Below are positions 43,172 to 51,693 of a stretch of DNA of 64,000 bases, one piece after another. Source of the stretch: Vibrio barjaei (lineage in GTDB: Bacteria > Pseudomonadota > Gammaproteobacteria > Enterobacterales > Vibrionaceae); assembly GCF_001639065.2 (NCBI RefSeq), contig NZ_LQXO02000034.1:1-64000 (forward strand), given 5' to 3'. The notes under the pieces were generated by a model. That model ran no database searches and was not told the origin of the DNA. It saw nothing but the letters and a program-made list of their open reading frames with translations. Within the stretch, counting starts at the first letter, position 1, and every line of letters starts with the position of its first letter. The position numbers and the translations under genes are program-made.

Positions 43172-44140
43172 TTAGTGCTCCTGAGTCCAGTGAATCGCGT
43201 TAAGCGCAATACCCAACGCGGTAGCATAAGCACTACCTAATTTATATGGGTTATCACTCAGTGAGGTGAGATAGTCATTGATGCACTCAACGTTCATATT
43301 GGTGCGGGTGGTAATCAAGCCCACCACATCACTGTCTTGTACATGACCTCCAGTAAGGAGCAACCCTCCAACTTGGCGCCCTTCAAGCATGGAACGGAAT
43401 AATTGTAATTGCGCAATCACTTTATGCAGCACCGACCCAAAATGTGTAGAGATAGCGGAGTTATAGGGCGATTGAATAGTGAGATGAGCATCTTGATCGC
43501 ACGTTATAGCCCAAGCTTTGTGCAGCTCCAAAGGCAGTTGAAGCGGAGGCAGCAGTGACACCTTGGTTTGCCCTATATCCAATAATGCCCAATTACTAAA
43601 CTGTGGATAGGTCGTCAACACTAACGTCTGAACACTGCGCAAAGCATGAATATTGGTGCTCATCAATAGTGGTTTAAAACCAAGCGCTTTAACCACTTGA
43701 GTCCAGTTATTAATGATATTGTGACGCGCTACATGAACTTGGTAGGCTGCTTTTTCTTGATTGGGATGTGGCACAGCGACATAGTCAATCGCTAAAGCCT
43801 CTGAATCATACGGCGTTTGATAGCTCATTGCTTGGTGAACGGCGTACTCAAGTTCATCATTAACAAGTCTAGCGTCCAGGTTAATCACTTTGCTCACCAC
43901 GGTACTTTCTGGAATCGCTATGGCTGCCTGTTTACGGAAAATGGGCACGATCTTTCGGAGAATTTTAAGTTTCTTAACAGTTTCTTGATGTTTGAGCGTA
44001 TAGGGATCAGCGAAAATGGCGGCGCAACCATTAAGCTCTAGTTGGTTTACAATTTTGATGTCAGAACCTTCATACGTCAGCACGACTGCTTTCGTACTGT
44101 GATGACCGATATCGATACCTGTAATCCATTTTCTTGCCAT
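43172..44140 (-). CDS. pilM: Type IV pilus actin-like protein PilM
   Basis: The 322-residue cytoplasmic actin-like ATPase has ITGIDIGHHSTKAVVL at the N-terminus (phosphate 1), ALLDIGQTKVSLL (phosphate 2) and LLTGGHVQDSDVV (adenosine motif). It binds the PilN tail. It opens pilMNOPQ and is divergent from mrcA, an arrangement conserved in gammaproteobacteria. Confidence 0.93.
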   Translation of the reverse strand: MARKWITGIDIGHHSTKAVVLTYEGSDIKIVNQLELNGCAAIFADPYTLKHQETVKKLKILRKIVPIFRKQAAIAIPESTVVSKVINLDARLVNDELEYAVHQAMSYQTPYDSEALAIDYVAVPHPNQEKAAYQVHVARHNIINNWTQVVKALGFKPLLMSTNIHALRSVQTLVLTTYPQFSNWALLDIGQTKVSLLPPLQLPLELHKAWAITCDQDAHLTIQSPYNSAISTHFGSVLHKVIAQLQLFRSMLEGRQVGGLLLTGGHVQDSDVVGLITTRTNMNVECINDYLTSLSDNPYKLGSAYATALGIALNAIHWTQEH

Positions 44141-44286
44141 TTAAATAACCTCAACGAATGCATTAACAACGTGAAAAGGTTGAGATCGACGCTCAAATAA
44201 GCGTTAATTAACCCTAATAGGTAAATTTTTGGTCTAGAGTACAAGTAATTGCCTACCCATAACCTTAATTAATCAGGGAATCTCCG

Positions 44287-46935
44287 GTGAAGTTCATAAA
44301 GAGACTGTTGGTTTTTGCATTGATTTGCATGCTGCTTGGAGTCGGTACCATCTTCGGGTTTTACTACTACGTAAAACCTGAGTTACCCGACGTTGCAACG
44401 TTAAAAGATGTACAGCTACAAACTCCAATGCAGGTGTTTAGCCAAGATGGGAAGTTGATCGCACAGTTTGGCGAAAAGCGTCGTATTCCAATATCTTACG
44501 ATGAGATCCCTCAAGAGCTTATCGATGCGCTGATTGCGACGGAAGATAGTCGCTACTACGACCACTATGGTTTTGACCCAATTGGTATTACACGTGCTGC
44601 AGTAGCCGTCATTGCTTCTGGTAGCGCGTCTCAAGGTGCGAGTACCATTACCCAACAGTTAGCTCGTAACTTCTTCTTATCTAACGAGAAGAAGGTTATG
44701 CGTAAAATTAAAGAAATCTTTATTGCGGTACACATTGAGCAATTGCTGAGCAAGCAAGAGATCATGGAGTTGTACGTCAATAAAATCTTCCTAGGTTATC
44801 GCTCATACGGTTTTGGTGCAGCAGCACAAGCTTATTTTGGACGCGACCTTAAAGACCTAACGCTAAGTGAAATTGCCGTACTGGCTGGCTTGCCTAAAGC
44901 GCCATCAACAATGAACCCGATCTATTCGGTCGAGCGTGCAACGCAGCGCCGCAACGTGGTGCTCTCTCGTATGTTGTCAGAGAAGTACATCACTCAAGCG
45001 CAATTTGATGAAGCTCGTAGCGAACCTATTATTTCTCAATATCATGGTGCAGAAATCGAACTCAGTGCACCTTATGTTGCGGAAATCGCTCGCGCTTGGA
45101 TGGTAAATCGTTATGGTGAAGCCGCGTATGAGTCTGGTATGCGCATCACTACAACCATTGATTCTAAGCTGCAAAAAGCGGCTCATATTGCTGCCATCAA
45201 AAACTTGCTTAGCTACGATGAACGTCACGGTTATCGCGGTGCTGAAAAAGTACTTTGGAAACCAGGCCAAACAGCAATGAGCCAAGAAGAAATCGCCAAG
45301 CATCTTCGCAGCCAACCAACGTATGGCGAGCTACGCCCCGCCGTTGTTGAGAAGGTCGAAGGTAAAACAGCTACGGTATACGTTAAGAGCTACGGCGAGC
45401 AGACCATTGATTGGGACAACATGAAATGGGCACGTAAGTTTAGAACCGATGACCGTCAGGGTGATGCACCAAAAACAGCGTCAGATATCGTAGCGGTTGG
45501 TCAGCAAATTTGGGTACGCGCTGCCGATTTAGACGGTACGCCAGATGTAGCTCCTGAAGATAAAGAAGTACAAACCGAAGAAGGTGAGGCACCAGAACCC
45601 GTAGCGATTACATGGCGCTTAAGCCAGGTTCCGAATGCAAATACCGCTTTCGTCGCTATCAACCCTGAAAATGGTGCTGTGCTTTCTTTAGTTGGTGGTT
45701 TTAACTTTGTTCACAGCAAGTTTAACCGTGCTACTCAGTCGGTAAGACAAGTTGGTTCTAGTATCAAACCATTTATCTATGCTGCTGCATTGGATAAAGG
45801 GATGACACTTGCAAGCCTAGTCAATGATGCTCCAATTAACAAATGGGACAAAAGTGCTGGTACCGCATGGCGCCCGAAAAACTCACCACCGACCTATACA
45901 GGTCCTACTCGTCTAAGAATCGGCCTAGCACAATCTAAGAACGTCATGGCGGTACGAGTATTACGTGAAGTTGGCTTAGATGAAACTCGTGATTACCTGA
46001 CTCGTTTTGGCTTTGATAAATCGAAGCTACCACGTTCAGAAACGATTGCTCTAGGTGCAGGCAGTTTGACTCCAATCCAGATGGCACAGGGTTTCTCAGT
46101 GTTTGCCAATGGTGGCTACTATGTAGAGCCTTATTACATCAGTAAGGTTGAGGACCCATTTGGTAAGGTCGAGTTCGAAGCGAATCCAAAAGTAGTGTGC
46201 CACCAAGACTGTCCACAAATGCAAGCACCAGAAATGAACAGTGCAAGCAAGGATGACAGTGCAGCACCAAGCATTGAAGAAGCGACAAATGCGACAGAGC
46301 TTACGCCAGTCGACATCGCTCAGTTCAATGAAGAGGACATGAACTCGGACGAACCACGCTATGCACCAAAAGTTCTGTCGGAACAAACTGCGTTCTTAAC
46401 TAGAGAAATGCTCTACAGCAACGTCTGGGGTGGCGGTAACTGGCGAGAAGGTACTGGCTGGAACGGCACTGGCTGGCGTGCTCAGAAGCTCAAACGTCGT
46501 GATATCGGCGGTAAAACCGGTACTACCAATGACTCGAAAGATGCATGGTACAACGGTTATGGTCCAGGTATTGTTGCCACTGCGTGGGTTGGCTTTGATG
46601 ACCACCAGCGTAAGCTTGGTCGCACCACCGCAAACCCGAACTTAGGTAAAGACCAAATTACTGGAGCTGAAGCTGGTGCTAAGACTGCGCAACCAGCTTG
46701 GGTTGATTTTATGCATATTGCTTTAGAAGGTCACCCTCAACAAGCGAAGCAAATCCCGAATGACATTACCCGTGTTCGTATTGATCGTGATTCCGGAATG
46801 CTAACCAATAAGACCGATGGTTCTACCATGTTTGAATACTTTAAAATTGGTACCGAACCAAAAGAGTATGTACAAGACAGTCTCACTGACACTTTGTATT
46901 CAAGTGATGAATCGGGCGGCGATAGTCTGTTCTAA
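44287..46935 (+). CDS. mrcA: Penicillin-binding protein 1A
   Basis: The 882-residue bifunctional peptidoglycan synthase has an N-terminal anchor (about 6-28) and a GT51 glycosyltransferase domain (about 55-230) with EDSRYYDHYGFD and QGASTITQQLARN. The transpeptidase domain carries S-S-I-K (SxxK), SKN and KTGTT motifs. Start is GTG with AGGGA seven bases upstream. An acidic insert around 635-690 precedes the KTG motif. It is divergent from pilM and followed by a terminator. Confidence 0.95.
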   Translation: MKFIKRLLVFALICMLLGVGTIFGFYYYVKPELPDVATLKDVQLQTPMQVFSQDGKLIAQFGEKRRIPISYDEIPQELIDALIATEDSRYYDHYGFDPIGITRAAVAVIASGSASQGASTITQQLARNFFLSNEKKVMRKIKEIFIAVHIEQLLSKQEIMELYVNKIFLGYRSYGFGAAAQAYFGRDLKDLTLSEIAVLAGLPKAPSTMNPIYSVERATQRRNVVLSRMLSEKYITQAQFDEARSEPIISQYHGAEIELSAPYVAEIARAWMVNRYGEAAYESGMRITTTIDSKLQKAAHIAAIKNLLSYDERHGYRGAEKVLWKPGQTAMSQEEIAKHLRSQPTYGELRPAVVEKVEGKTATVYVKSYGEQTIDWDNMKWARKFRTDDRQGDAPKTASDIVAVGQQIWVRAADLDGTPDVAPEDKEVQTEEGEAPEPVAITWRLSQVPNANTAFVAINPENGAVLSLVGGFNFVHSKFNRATQSVRQVGSSIKPFIYAAALDKGMTLASLVNDAPINKWDKSAGTAWRPKNSPPTYTGPTRLRIGLAQSKNVMAVRVLREVGLDETRDYLTRFGFDKSKLPRSETIALGAGSLTPIQMAQGFSVFANGGYYVEPYYISKVEDPFGKVEFEANPKVVCHQDCPQMQAPEMNSASKDDSAAPSIEEATNATELTPVDIAQFNEEDMNSDEPRYAPKVLSEQTAFLTREMLYSNVWGGGNWREGTGWNGTGWRAQKLKRRDIGGKTGTTNDSKDAWYNGYGPGIVATAWVGFDDHQRKLGRTTANPNLGKDQITGAEAGAKTAQPAWVDFMHIALEGHPQQAKQIPNDITRVRIDRDSGMLTNKTDGSTMFEYFKIGTEPKEYVQDSLTDTLYSSDESGGDSLF

Positions 46936-46957
46936 GTTTGAACGATAAATTAAGAAG

Positions 46958-46979
46958 AAAGGGGCGTTTACGCCCCTTT
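46958..46979. terminator. Bidirectional terminator between mrcA and oxyR
   Basis: AAAGGGGCG / CGCCCCTTT stem with a TTTA loop and T run lies between convergent genes. Confidence 0.9.
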
Positions 46980-47032
46980 TTGATATCTGAAAATTGTCAT
47001 TTTAAGCAATATCAACACAGCTAGGCTGATCG

Positions 47033-47917
47033 TTAACCTAAATACTCGGTAATTGCCTTCGCTAGTTTCTCAAACCTTGCGCGAAGCGGCGATCCCGGTC
47101 GATACGCAAGAACAATGCTTCGAGAAGGCGTTGGATTAATGGCAGTCACATAACAAACACCATCTTTCACTTTTTCAGCCGGTAAGGAGAGTTCTGGCAA
47201 TAAAGTAATACCTGCGCCAGCTGCCACCATATTTCGCAGAGTCTCAAGGCTCGTCGCCTTAAAACGCTCATCATCCCGAGCACCAGCAGCAAAACAGAAA
47301 CCTAATGCTTGGTCGCGCAAACAGTGTCCATCGCCTAATGAGAGTACGGTCTGGCCGTTCAACTCTGCCATTTCGATTTGGTCCTTGTTAGCCCATTCAT
47401 GATCACAAGGTACAGCCACACTCATTGGCTCGTTATACACTTCAATTTCTTTAAAAGGTGCCGTTTCGGGTACCGAAGCCAGAACTAAACAATCCAGTTT
47501 ACCTTCTTCCAACTGTCTTACTAGCTGATGAGTTTGCGCTTCATGCAAATAAAGCTCTAGCTCCGGAAACGCATCTTTCAGCTTAGGGATGATCTTAGGA
47601 AGTAAATAAGGCCCAACGGTTGGAATGAAACCAATATGCATAGGCCCAGTCATTTCACCGCTCTGCCCTGCCGCCATCTCACAAAACGTTTTCACTTCTT
47701 TTAACACGCGTTTAGCCTGTTCCACCAACTGCAAACCCGCATCGGTGAATAACACTCTTCGACTGCTGCGTTCAAGCAATGAGGTACCAATTTCATCTTC
47801 GAGTTTACGAATTTGACCACTTAAGGTTGGTTGACTGACAAAACAAGCCTCAGCTGCCTTACGAAAATGCTTGTGTTCCGCTAGGGCGACGAGGTACTCA
47901 AAATCGCGAATGTTCAT
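47033..47917 (-). CDS. oxyR: Hydrogen-peroxide sensor OxyR
   Basis: The 294-residue LysR-type regulator has an N-terminal helix-turn-helix (MNIRDFEYLVALAEHKHFRKA, FVSQPTLSGQIRKLE) and redox cysteines in GDGHCLRDQALGFC, eight residues apart, equivalent to Cys199 and Cys208 of E. coli. Peroxide forms the disulfide that activates transcription. The ATG at 47917 has GGAG seven bases upstream. It is divergent from the prx-grx gene, with a tandem OxyR site between them. Confidence 0.95.
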   Translation of the reverse strand: MNIRDFEYLVALAEHKHFRKAAEACFVSQPTLSGQIRKLEDEIGTSLLERSSRRVLFTDAGLQLVEQAKRVLKEVKTFCEMAAGQSGEMTGPMHIGFIPTVGPYLLPKIIPKLKDAFPELELYLHEAQTHQLVRQLEEGKLDCLVLASVPETAPFKEIEVYNEPMSVAVPCDHEWANKDQIEMAELNGQTVLSLGDGHCLRDQALGFCFAAGARDDERFKATSLETLRNMVAAGAGITLLPELSLPAEKVKDGVCYVTAINPTPSRSIVLAYRPGSPLRARFEKLAKAITEYLG

Positions 47918-47928
47918 TGCTGACTCCG

Positions 47929-47965
47929 ATAGATTATAGCTATCGATACCATAACAATAAACGAT
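47929..47965. promoter_or_regulatory. Tandem OxyR binding site
   Basis: 47929-47943 matches the OxyR half-site ATAG-N-T-N3-A-N-CTAT at all ten fixed positions. After seven bases, 47951-47965 matches seven of ten. It lies 11 bp upstream of the oxyR start and about 110 bp before the prx-grx start, suited to repress the first and activate the second. Confidence 0.75.
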
Positions 47966-48077
47966 TAGAACTATCAATCCATTTTTTCGATAATGGTCCC
48001 AACGAAGCACAGCAGTAACGCTAAGCTCACAGAGATTTTCAAGTTAATCGAATTTAAGATTCCATAAGGACAAGATT

Positions 48078-48806
48078 ATGTTTGCATCCAAAGAAGGCCA
48101 AGCTGTTCCTCAAGTAACATTCCCAACTCGTCAAGGAGAGGCATGGGTTAATGTCACCACTGATGAACTGTTCAAAGGTAAAACGGTTATCGTATTCAGC
48201 TTGCCGGGTGCTTTCACACCGACTTGTTCTTCTAGCCACTTACCACGTTACAATGAACTGTTTCCTGTATTCAAAGAGCATGGCGTAGATGAAATTCTTT
48301 GTGTATCTGTAAATGATACATTTGTAATGAACGCTTGGAAGAACGACCAAGAAGCAGAGAACATCACCTTCATCCCAGATGGCAATGGTGACTTCACTGA
48401 AGGCATGGGTATGCTGGTTGATAAAAACGATCTTGGCTTTGGTAAGCGCTCATGGCGCTACAGCATGTTGGTGAAAGATGGCATCGTAGAAAAAATGTTC
48501 ATCGAACCAAACGAGCCGGGCGACCCGTTCAAAGTCTCTGACGCAGATACTATGTTGAGCTACATTGCACCTGATTACCGAACTCAAGAATCAATCACAG
48601 TATTCAGTAAGCCTGGTTGTCCATTCTGCATGAAAGCAAAACAGAACTTGATTGACCACGGCTTGCAATATGAAGAGATCATTCTGGGTAAGGATGCAAC
48701 AACGGTAACCCTGCGCGCTATCTCTGGCCGTACTACGGTTCCGCAAGTCTTTATCGGTGGTAAACACATCGGCGGTAGCGAAGAGCTAGAAGCCCATCTA
48801 GGCTAA
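48078..48806 (+). CDS. Hybrid peroxiredoxin-glutaredoxin
   Basis: The 242-residue protein joins a Prx5-type peroxiredoxin (about 1-160, peroxidatic Cys in PGAFTPTCSSSHLPRY) to a C-terminal glutaredoxin (about 170-242, CPFC active site and TTVPQVFIGGKHIGG). It reduces peroxides with glutathione as donor, needing no separate glutaredoxin. The type is known from Haemophilus and Vibrio. It is expected to be OxyR-induced. Confidence 0.93.
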   Translation: MFASKEGQAVPQVTFPTRQGEAWVNVTTDELFKGKTVIVFSLPGAFTPTCSSSHLPRYNELFPVFKEHGVDEILCVSVNDTFVMNAWKNDQEAENITFIPDGNGDFTEGMGMLVDKNDLGFGKRSWRYSMLVKDGIVEKMFIEPNEPGDPFKVSDADTMLSYIAPDYRTQESITVFSKPGCPFCMKAKQNLIDHGLQYEEIILGKDATTVTLRAISGRTTVPQVFIGGKHIGGSEELEAHLG

Positions 48807-48832
48807 GGCTTCTTACAGTCAAATAGATATTA

Positions 48833-48864
48833 AAAAGCGAGCCCCATTTTGGGCTCGCTTTTTG
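48833..48864. terminator. Bidirectional terminator between prx-grx and ridA
   Basis: A 13-bp stem (AAAAAGCGAGCCC / GGGCTCGCTTTTT) around CATTTT lies between convergent genes. Confidence 0.9.
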
Positions 48865-48889
48865 GTTTCATATTAGGGCAGCGTTTGGC

Positions 48890-49246
48890 TTACTTTGTCT
48901 CAATTTCAGCAGCAATAACAGAAATCTCTACCAACAAAGCTTCGCGCGCCATATCGCCGGTCACACAAGCACGAGCTGGAGCAAAACCAGCTGGAACCCA
49001 AGCATCCCATACCGCATTCATTGCTTGGAAATCTTGCATGTCTTTTAGGTAGATAGTTGCAGACAGCATGTGCTCTTTGTCACTACCTGCTTCCAAGAGC
49101 AATGCTTCAACCTTATCGAGCATGGTTTGTGTCTGCTCTGTAATATCTTTCGTCGCGTCTGCACAAACCTGACCACATAGGTAAATAGTACCGTTGTGCT
49201 TAACAATGCGGCTCATGCGCTCTTTCGTATGGATGCGTTCAATCAT
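48890..49246 (-). CDS. RidA family protein
   Basis: The 118-residue protein has the YjgF/RidA fold: NGTIYLCGQV, TQTMLDKVEALL, SATIYLKDMQDF, and R-A-C-V near the active site, where an arginine and the final Glu of LLVEISVIA are placed. Members deaminate reactive enamines or imines. The ATG at 49246 is chosen; the 32-codon upstream extension has no family match. It is probably monocistronic. Confidence 0.85.
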   Translation of the reverse strand: MIERIHTKERMSRIVKHNGTIYLCGQVCADATKDITEQTQTMLDKVEALLLEAGSDKEHMLSATIYLKDMQDFQAMNAVWDAWVPAGFAPARACVTGDMAREALLVEISVIAAEIETK

Positions 49247-49394
49247 TCTTCTCTTCTTAGTCTCAGAGGACGGCTTATAGTGAAACAGGAAAGCGTATTC
49301 TAACGGATTCGATAGCAGTTCAACACGGCTACACTGTGACATGCTTGGCGATAACAGAATTCAATCAAGGATTAGCCGAACGGCAGAAAGAAAA

Positions 49395-49426
49395 AAGCCC
49401 CGTAGTCAACCTTGACTCGGGGCCTT
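49395..49426 (-). terminator. Terminator downstream of argH
   Basis: A 14-bp stem (AAGCCCCG-TAGTCAA / TTGACT-CGGGGCCTT, one bulge) has a run of T on the minus strand. It lies 128 bp past the argH stop and 149 bp upstream of ridA. The rest of the 307-bp gap 49247-49553 is A+T-rich with no gene seen. Confidence 0.75.
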
Positions 49427-49553
49427 CTTAGATTCTTCTAAGAAAAAGCAGTGGTACTTTAATAGACCGCGCCTTTTCTTATTTGTTCCCAGAAAAATGA
49501 TCTTTTTTTAAAGTTTTTTCGATCTTTTTCTTACTCACTTATTTTTCAATAAG

Positions 49554-51428
49554 TTAGGCAACATTCATCTTAGTAATTATTTGCTCGACTAAGTTAACTT
49601 CCAACGCTACCTCATCACAAGCATGCTGTCTTGGACACTGATCACAGTCTTTCAGTACTTTCTCAGGCAATAGCGTCTTCGACGTTGGAATGAAGTCATG
49701 CTTCATAAAGAACTCTGGCGTACGGGTCAGCACAAAGACTTTCTTAATCGCCATCTTACGCGCTTTCTCAACAAGGTGTTGCACAATAGCAGTACCTTGT
49801 CCTTGACCTTGCCAACCTGCTTCGACACCTAGTGAGCGAATTTCAGCCAGTCCTGAGTCATACACATACAAGGATGCACAACCTGTCACTTCCCCATGAT
49901 GCTCTGCTACCGCAAATGAGCCAATGTCACGCACCAGTTCATTACGACTGCGCGGTAAGTTCTCTCCAAGGTTGGCCCAATAAGCCACCATGCTTTCCAA
50001 CGCATCGATATCAGTGAGTCTTGCTGAACGGACTTTCACCGCCGAGTTATCACGAGCACTTAGACGCTTCTCTGCCTGGTCAACTGCATAAGCCACTTGC
50101 TGAGGCGCAACACCACCTAAGGCACTACGTTTCTCAAGACAACTTTCAATGGTAAGAATGTCATACACGTCTTGTTCAATAACTGGAGAGAACTCTTGCA
50201 GCTCAGCAATAGATAATTCTTCTAGAGCACAGCCTTTAGCAATTGCACTCACGACCGCAACGCCAACAATATGGTGTGCCTCACGGAACGGAATACCTTT
50301 AGCAACCAGATAATCAGCAAGCTCGGTCGAGTTTGCATAACCTTGCTTCGCCGCTTCAAGAGTACGTTCACCGTTTACCTTGATACCATCAAAACACAGT
50401 GCTGCCATTTCCATGCAGTCGTTCCAGGTATCTAGTGCATCGAATAGACCTTCTTTGTCTTCCTGCATGTCTTTGTTATAAGCAAGCGGCAACGCCTTTA
50501 CCGTCATCATCATGCCAGCCAATGAACCATAGACACGCCCCGTTTTACCACGAATTAACTCTAGCGCATCCGGGTTCTTTTTCTGTGGCATTAGAGAAGA
50601 ACCAGACGTCACTGTATCAGCGAGCTCAATGAAATTAGATTCACCAGAATTATAGAAGATCATGTCTTCAGCGAGACGAGATAGGTGCAACATCGATATA
50701 GATGCTATCGACATCAGCTCCATAACATGGTCACGGTCTGAGACGGAGTCCAGACTATTACGTGTTGCTCTTCTGAAACCAAGGTTATGAGCCAGCTGCT
50801 CACGATCCATCGGATAAGCCGTCCCAGCAAGTGCTCCAGAGCCTAATGGGCATGTATCCAGACGCTTGATGGCATCTTCTAAACGCGAATAATCACGCTC
50901 AAACATCTCTACGTACGCCAAACACCAATGGGCAAAAGTCACAGGTTGAGCACGCTGCAAGTGAGTATAACCAGGAAGCACCGTGTCTTGATGGACTCTC
51001 GCCACCTCAACCATTTGCGATTGCAGTCTGTCTAAACCGAGTAATAGTTGTTGACCTTGCTGACGACACCATAACTTTAAATCGGTCGCTACTTGGTCAT
51101 TACGGGAACGTCCAGTATGCAGTTTTTTGCCGAGGTCGCCGACTTTGCTAATAAGCTGTTGTTCAACCCAGCTATGAATATCTTCCGCATCAGAGCGTAA
51201 GATTTGCTTAGGGTTCTCCATGACCTCAAGCTTAAGTTCGTTTAATGCCAACTCAAGCTTTTGCTGTTCTTCCTCAGTTAATACATCCACCGATACCAAC
51301 GCTTTTGACCAAGCAATTGAGCCAACAATGTCTTGCTCAGCAAGTCGGTAGTCAAAGCGCAATGAATCATTAAAGTCTTTGAATCTCGTATCTGCTGCTT
51401 GGGTAAATCTTCCGCCCCATAATGCCAT
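49554..51428 (-). CDS. argH: Fused argininosuccinate lyase / N-acetylglutamate synthase
   Basis: The 624-residue protein combines an argininosuccinate lyase (about 1-460) with a C-terminal GNAT acetyltransferase (about 465-615). Lyase motifs are SRNDQVATDL, TPGYTHLQRAQP-like GYTHLQRAQP, and the signature GSSLMPQKKNPD. The GNAT part has VRSARLTDIDAL and the acetyl-CoA loop GWQGQGQGTAIV. A single gene thus covers the first and last steps of arginine synthesis, as known in Vibrio and Moritella (ArgH(A)). The tail has three cysteines (C-x2-C-x5-C). It is transcribed from its own promoter region with ArgR boxes. Confidence 0.93.
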   Translation of the reverse strand: MALWGGRFTQAADTRFKDFNDSLRFDYRLAEQDIVGSIAWSKALVSVDVLTEEEQQKLELALNELKLEVMENPKQILRSDAEDIHSWVEQQLISKVGDLGKKLHTGRSRNDQVATDLKLWCRQQGQQLLLGLDRLQSQMVEVARVHQDTVLPGYTHLQRAQPVTFAHWCLAYVEMFERDYSRLEDAIKRLDTCPLGSGALAGTAYPMDREQLAHNLGFRRATRNSLDSVSDRDHVMELMSIASISMLHLSRLAEDMIFYNSGESNFIELADTVTSGSSLMPQKKNPDALELIRGKTGRVYGSLAGMMMTVKALPLAYNKDMQEDKEGLFDALDTWNDCMEMAALCFDGIKVNGERTLEAAKQGYANSTELADYLVAKGIPFREAHHIVGVAVVSAIAKGCALEELSIAELQEFSPVIEQDVYDILTIESCLEKRSALGGVAPQQVAYAVDQAEKRLSARDNSAVKVRSARLTDIDALESMVAYWANLGENLPRSRNELVRDIGSFAVAEHHGEVTGCASLYVYDSGLAEIRSLGVEAGWQGQGQGTAIVQHLVEKARKMAIKKVFVLTRTPEFFMKHDFIPTSKTLLPEKVLKDCDQCPRQHACDEVALEVNLVEQIITKMNVA

Positions 51429-51536
51429 CGTGTCTCTCCTAACTGCTCAATCTTCACTGCTTTGTTCGGCTTGAATCTGATGCAACTCAGTTTCTTTATT
51501 GTTAGGGTTCAACTTACGGCAAATTGAATTAAAAAT

Positions 51537-51571
51537 AAAGTAAAAATTCATTTATTCCACATAAATATTCA
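51537..51571. promoter_or_regulatory. Candidate pair of ArgR boxes upstream of argH
   Basis: Cores 51537-51550 (AAAGTAAAAATTCA) and 51558-51571 (CACATAAATATTCA) each have a perfect ATTCA half and A+T centre, are spaced 21 bp centre to centre, and lie about 110-145 bp upstream of argH, past the argG terminator. The other half-sites are weak. Confidence 0.5.
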
Positions 51572-51611
51572 GAATAAATCAATTTAGTGACTGACGCTGC
51601 GGCAAAAAACA

Positions 51612-51643
51612 AGAAACCCATTTGATATCAAATGGGTTTCTTT
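51612..51643. terminator. Terminator of argG
   Basis: A 32-bp perfect palindrome with arms ending in AAATGGGTTTCTT and T-rich flanks lies 50 bp past the argG stop; it separates argCBG from argH. Confidence 0.8.
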
Positions 51644-51693
51644 ATTTCAATCAGTATAGCGAAGCATGAGATCTCATGCAGAGTGATATAAGA

